DNA from: Serratia rhizosphaerae
GTDB taxonomy: Bacteria; Pseudomonadota; Gammaproteobacteria; Enterobacterales; Enterobacteriaceae
Assembly (NCBI RefSeq): GCF_009817885.1
Contig: NZ_CP041764.1
Location: forward strand, 3,844,001-3,908,000
Reading direction: 5' to 3'
Length of the DNA: 64,000 nt
Made by a program: the position numbers and the translations under genes. The notes beneath the pieces were generated by a model. The model saw nothing but the letters and a program-made list of their open reading frames with translations. It was not told the DNA's origin and did no database searches. This document shows positions 63,336-64,000 of this stretch, piece by piece (the first letter of the stretch is position 1; each line of letters begins with the position of its first letter).

Positions 63336-64000
63336 ATGGACGCAGAACAGTTGCACAACGACGCCATTATTATCGATGGTCTGGTGATTGCGAAGTGGGA
63401 TCGCGAGCTGTTTGAGGATATGCGGCGCGGCGGCCTGACCGCGGCGAACTGTACGGTGTCGGTCTGGGAAGGGTTCCAGAGCACCGTGGACAATATCGTC
63501 GCGATGAACGCGCTGCTCGAGCAGAATTCGGATCTGGTGATAAAGGTGCGCACCACTGCAGATATTCACCGCGCCAAAGCGGCGGGCAAGACCGGCGTGC
63601 TGATGGGGTTCCAGAATGCCAATGCCTTTGAGGATCAGCTCGGCTACGTGCAGATATTCAAGGATCTTGGCGTTGGGGTGGTGCAGATGGCCTACAACAC
63701 CCAGAACCTGGTGGGCACCGGCTGCTATGAGCGCGACGGCGGTCTGTCCGGCTACGGCCGGGAAGTGGTGGCGGAAATGAACCGTGCCGGCGTTATGTGC
63801 GATCTCTCCCATGTCGGAGCCAAAACCTCCGAGGAGGTGATTCTGGCGTCGGAAAAGCCGGTCTGCTATTCGCACTGCCTGCCTTCCGGCCTGAAGGATC
63901 ATCCGCGCAATAAGTCCGATGCGGAGCTGAAGTTTATTGCCGACCACGGCGGCTTTGTCGGCGTCACCATGTTTACGCCGTTCCTGAAAAACGGCATTCA
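63336..64000 (+). CDS. Membrane dipeptidase-family (M19) protein of the betaine cluster, partial
   Basis: This gene starts at the ATG at 63336, after AGGGGGTG, and runs off the right end of the window; 221 residues are visible. It matches the renal-dipeptidase-like protein found beside gbdR and dgcAB in Pseudomonas (PA5396 type): IIIDGLVIAKWDRELFEDM, NTQNLVGTGCYERDGGLSG and CDLSHVGAKTSEEVI. The first zinc motif of M19 peptidases, HxD in DGHNDL, is absent (here DGLVIAKW), so activity may differ from a classic dipeptidase. The dgcAB genes may follow outside the window. Confidence 0.88.
   Translation, partial: MDAEQLHNDAIIIDGLVIAKWDRELFEDMRRGGLTAANCTVSVWEGFQSTVDNIVAMNALLEQNSDLVIKVRTTADIHRAKAAGKTGVLMGFQNANAFEDQLGYVQIFKDLGVGVVQMAYNTQNLVGTGCYERDGGLSGYGREVVAEMNRAGVMCDLSHVGAKTSEEVILASEKPVCYSHCLPSGLKDHPRNKSDAELKFIADHGGFVGVTMFTPFLKNGI

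Noticed and set aside
1..64000. CRISPR arrays, insertion sequences, prophage genes or rRNA
   Set aside because: No regularly spaced repeats, transposase or integrase genes, or rRNA sequence were seen.

Overview
The window is chromosomal DNA of an enterobacterium, most likely Serratia or a close relative in the Yersiniaceae. The evidence is the familiar enterobacterial gene order yfaE-nrdB-nrdA / ubiG / gyrA / rcsC / rcsB-rcsD / micF / ompC, with products close to their E. coli counterparts. The genus is an inference from gene content; no rRNA is present to settle it.

Left part (1-21.6 kb), mostly core genome. A Hok-type toxin gene and a structured repeat lie downstream of yfaE-nrdB-nrdA (class Ia ribonucleotide reductase and its ferredoxin). 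ubiG and gyrA diverge from a shared promoter region. The Rcs envelope-stress phosphorelay follows: rcsC on the plus strand, then rcsD and rcsB on the minus strand, with an MFS transporter gene just upstream of rcsD. The antisense RNA micF and the porin gene ompC are divergent and share an OmpR-type region. Then come a VOC protein, a divergent DUF2946/PepSY pair that looks metal-related, osmE, and a tRNA-Ser(UGA) with a clear promoter and terminator.

Middle part (21.6-46.5 kb), accessory. After the tRNA come a GNAT acetyltransferase and a membrane-anchored penicillin-acylase-type hydrolase. Divergent from the acylase is a 21.4-kb plus-strand operon: a KS-AT-ACP polyketide synthase, a C-A-T-TE NRPS, a histidine-box hydroxylase, a luciferase-like monooxygenase, a metallophosphoesterase, an MFS exporter, a three-module NRPS (C-A-T-C-A-T-C-A-T) and a type II thioesterase. 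The likely assembly order differs from the gene order: the large NRPS starts (first module reads as serine), the PKS adds one unreduced malonyl unit, and the C-A-T-TE NRPS adds the last residue and releases. The acylase suggests an N-acylated prodrug trimmed in the periplasm. I cannot match this set of genes to a cluster I know, so it is the best candidate for an undescribed system.

Right part (46.6-64 kb), glycine-betaine/sarcosine catabolism in a Pseudomonas-like arrangement. glyA-soxBDAG-purU form a minus-strand operon. Upstream are an AraC-type regulator, a DnaQ-like exonuclease, a cyclic-nucleotide/CBS/DUF294 protein and a BCCT transporter. On the plus strand are an L-serine dehydratase, a GbdR orthologue and the start of an atypical M19 dipeptidase that runs off the window. 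Together they would import betaine-type compounds, demethylate sarcosine to glycine, make serine with the released one-carbon unit, and deaminate serine to pyruvate. The betaine and dimethylglycine demethylases (gbcAB, dgcAB) are not in the window. A decayed VapBC toxin-antitoxin locus sits between gbdR and the dipeptidase gene.
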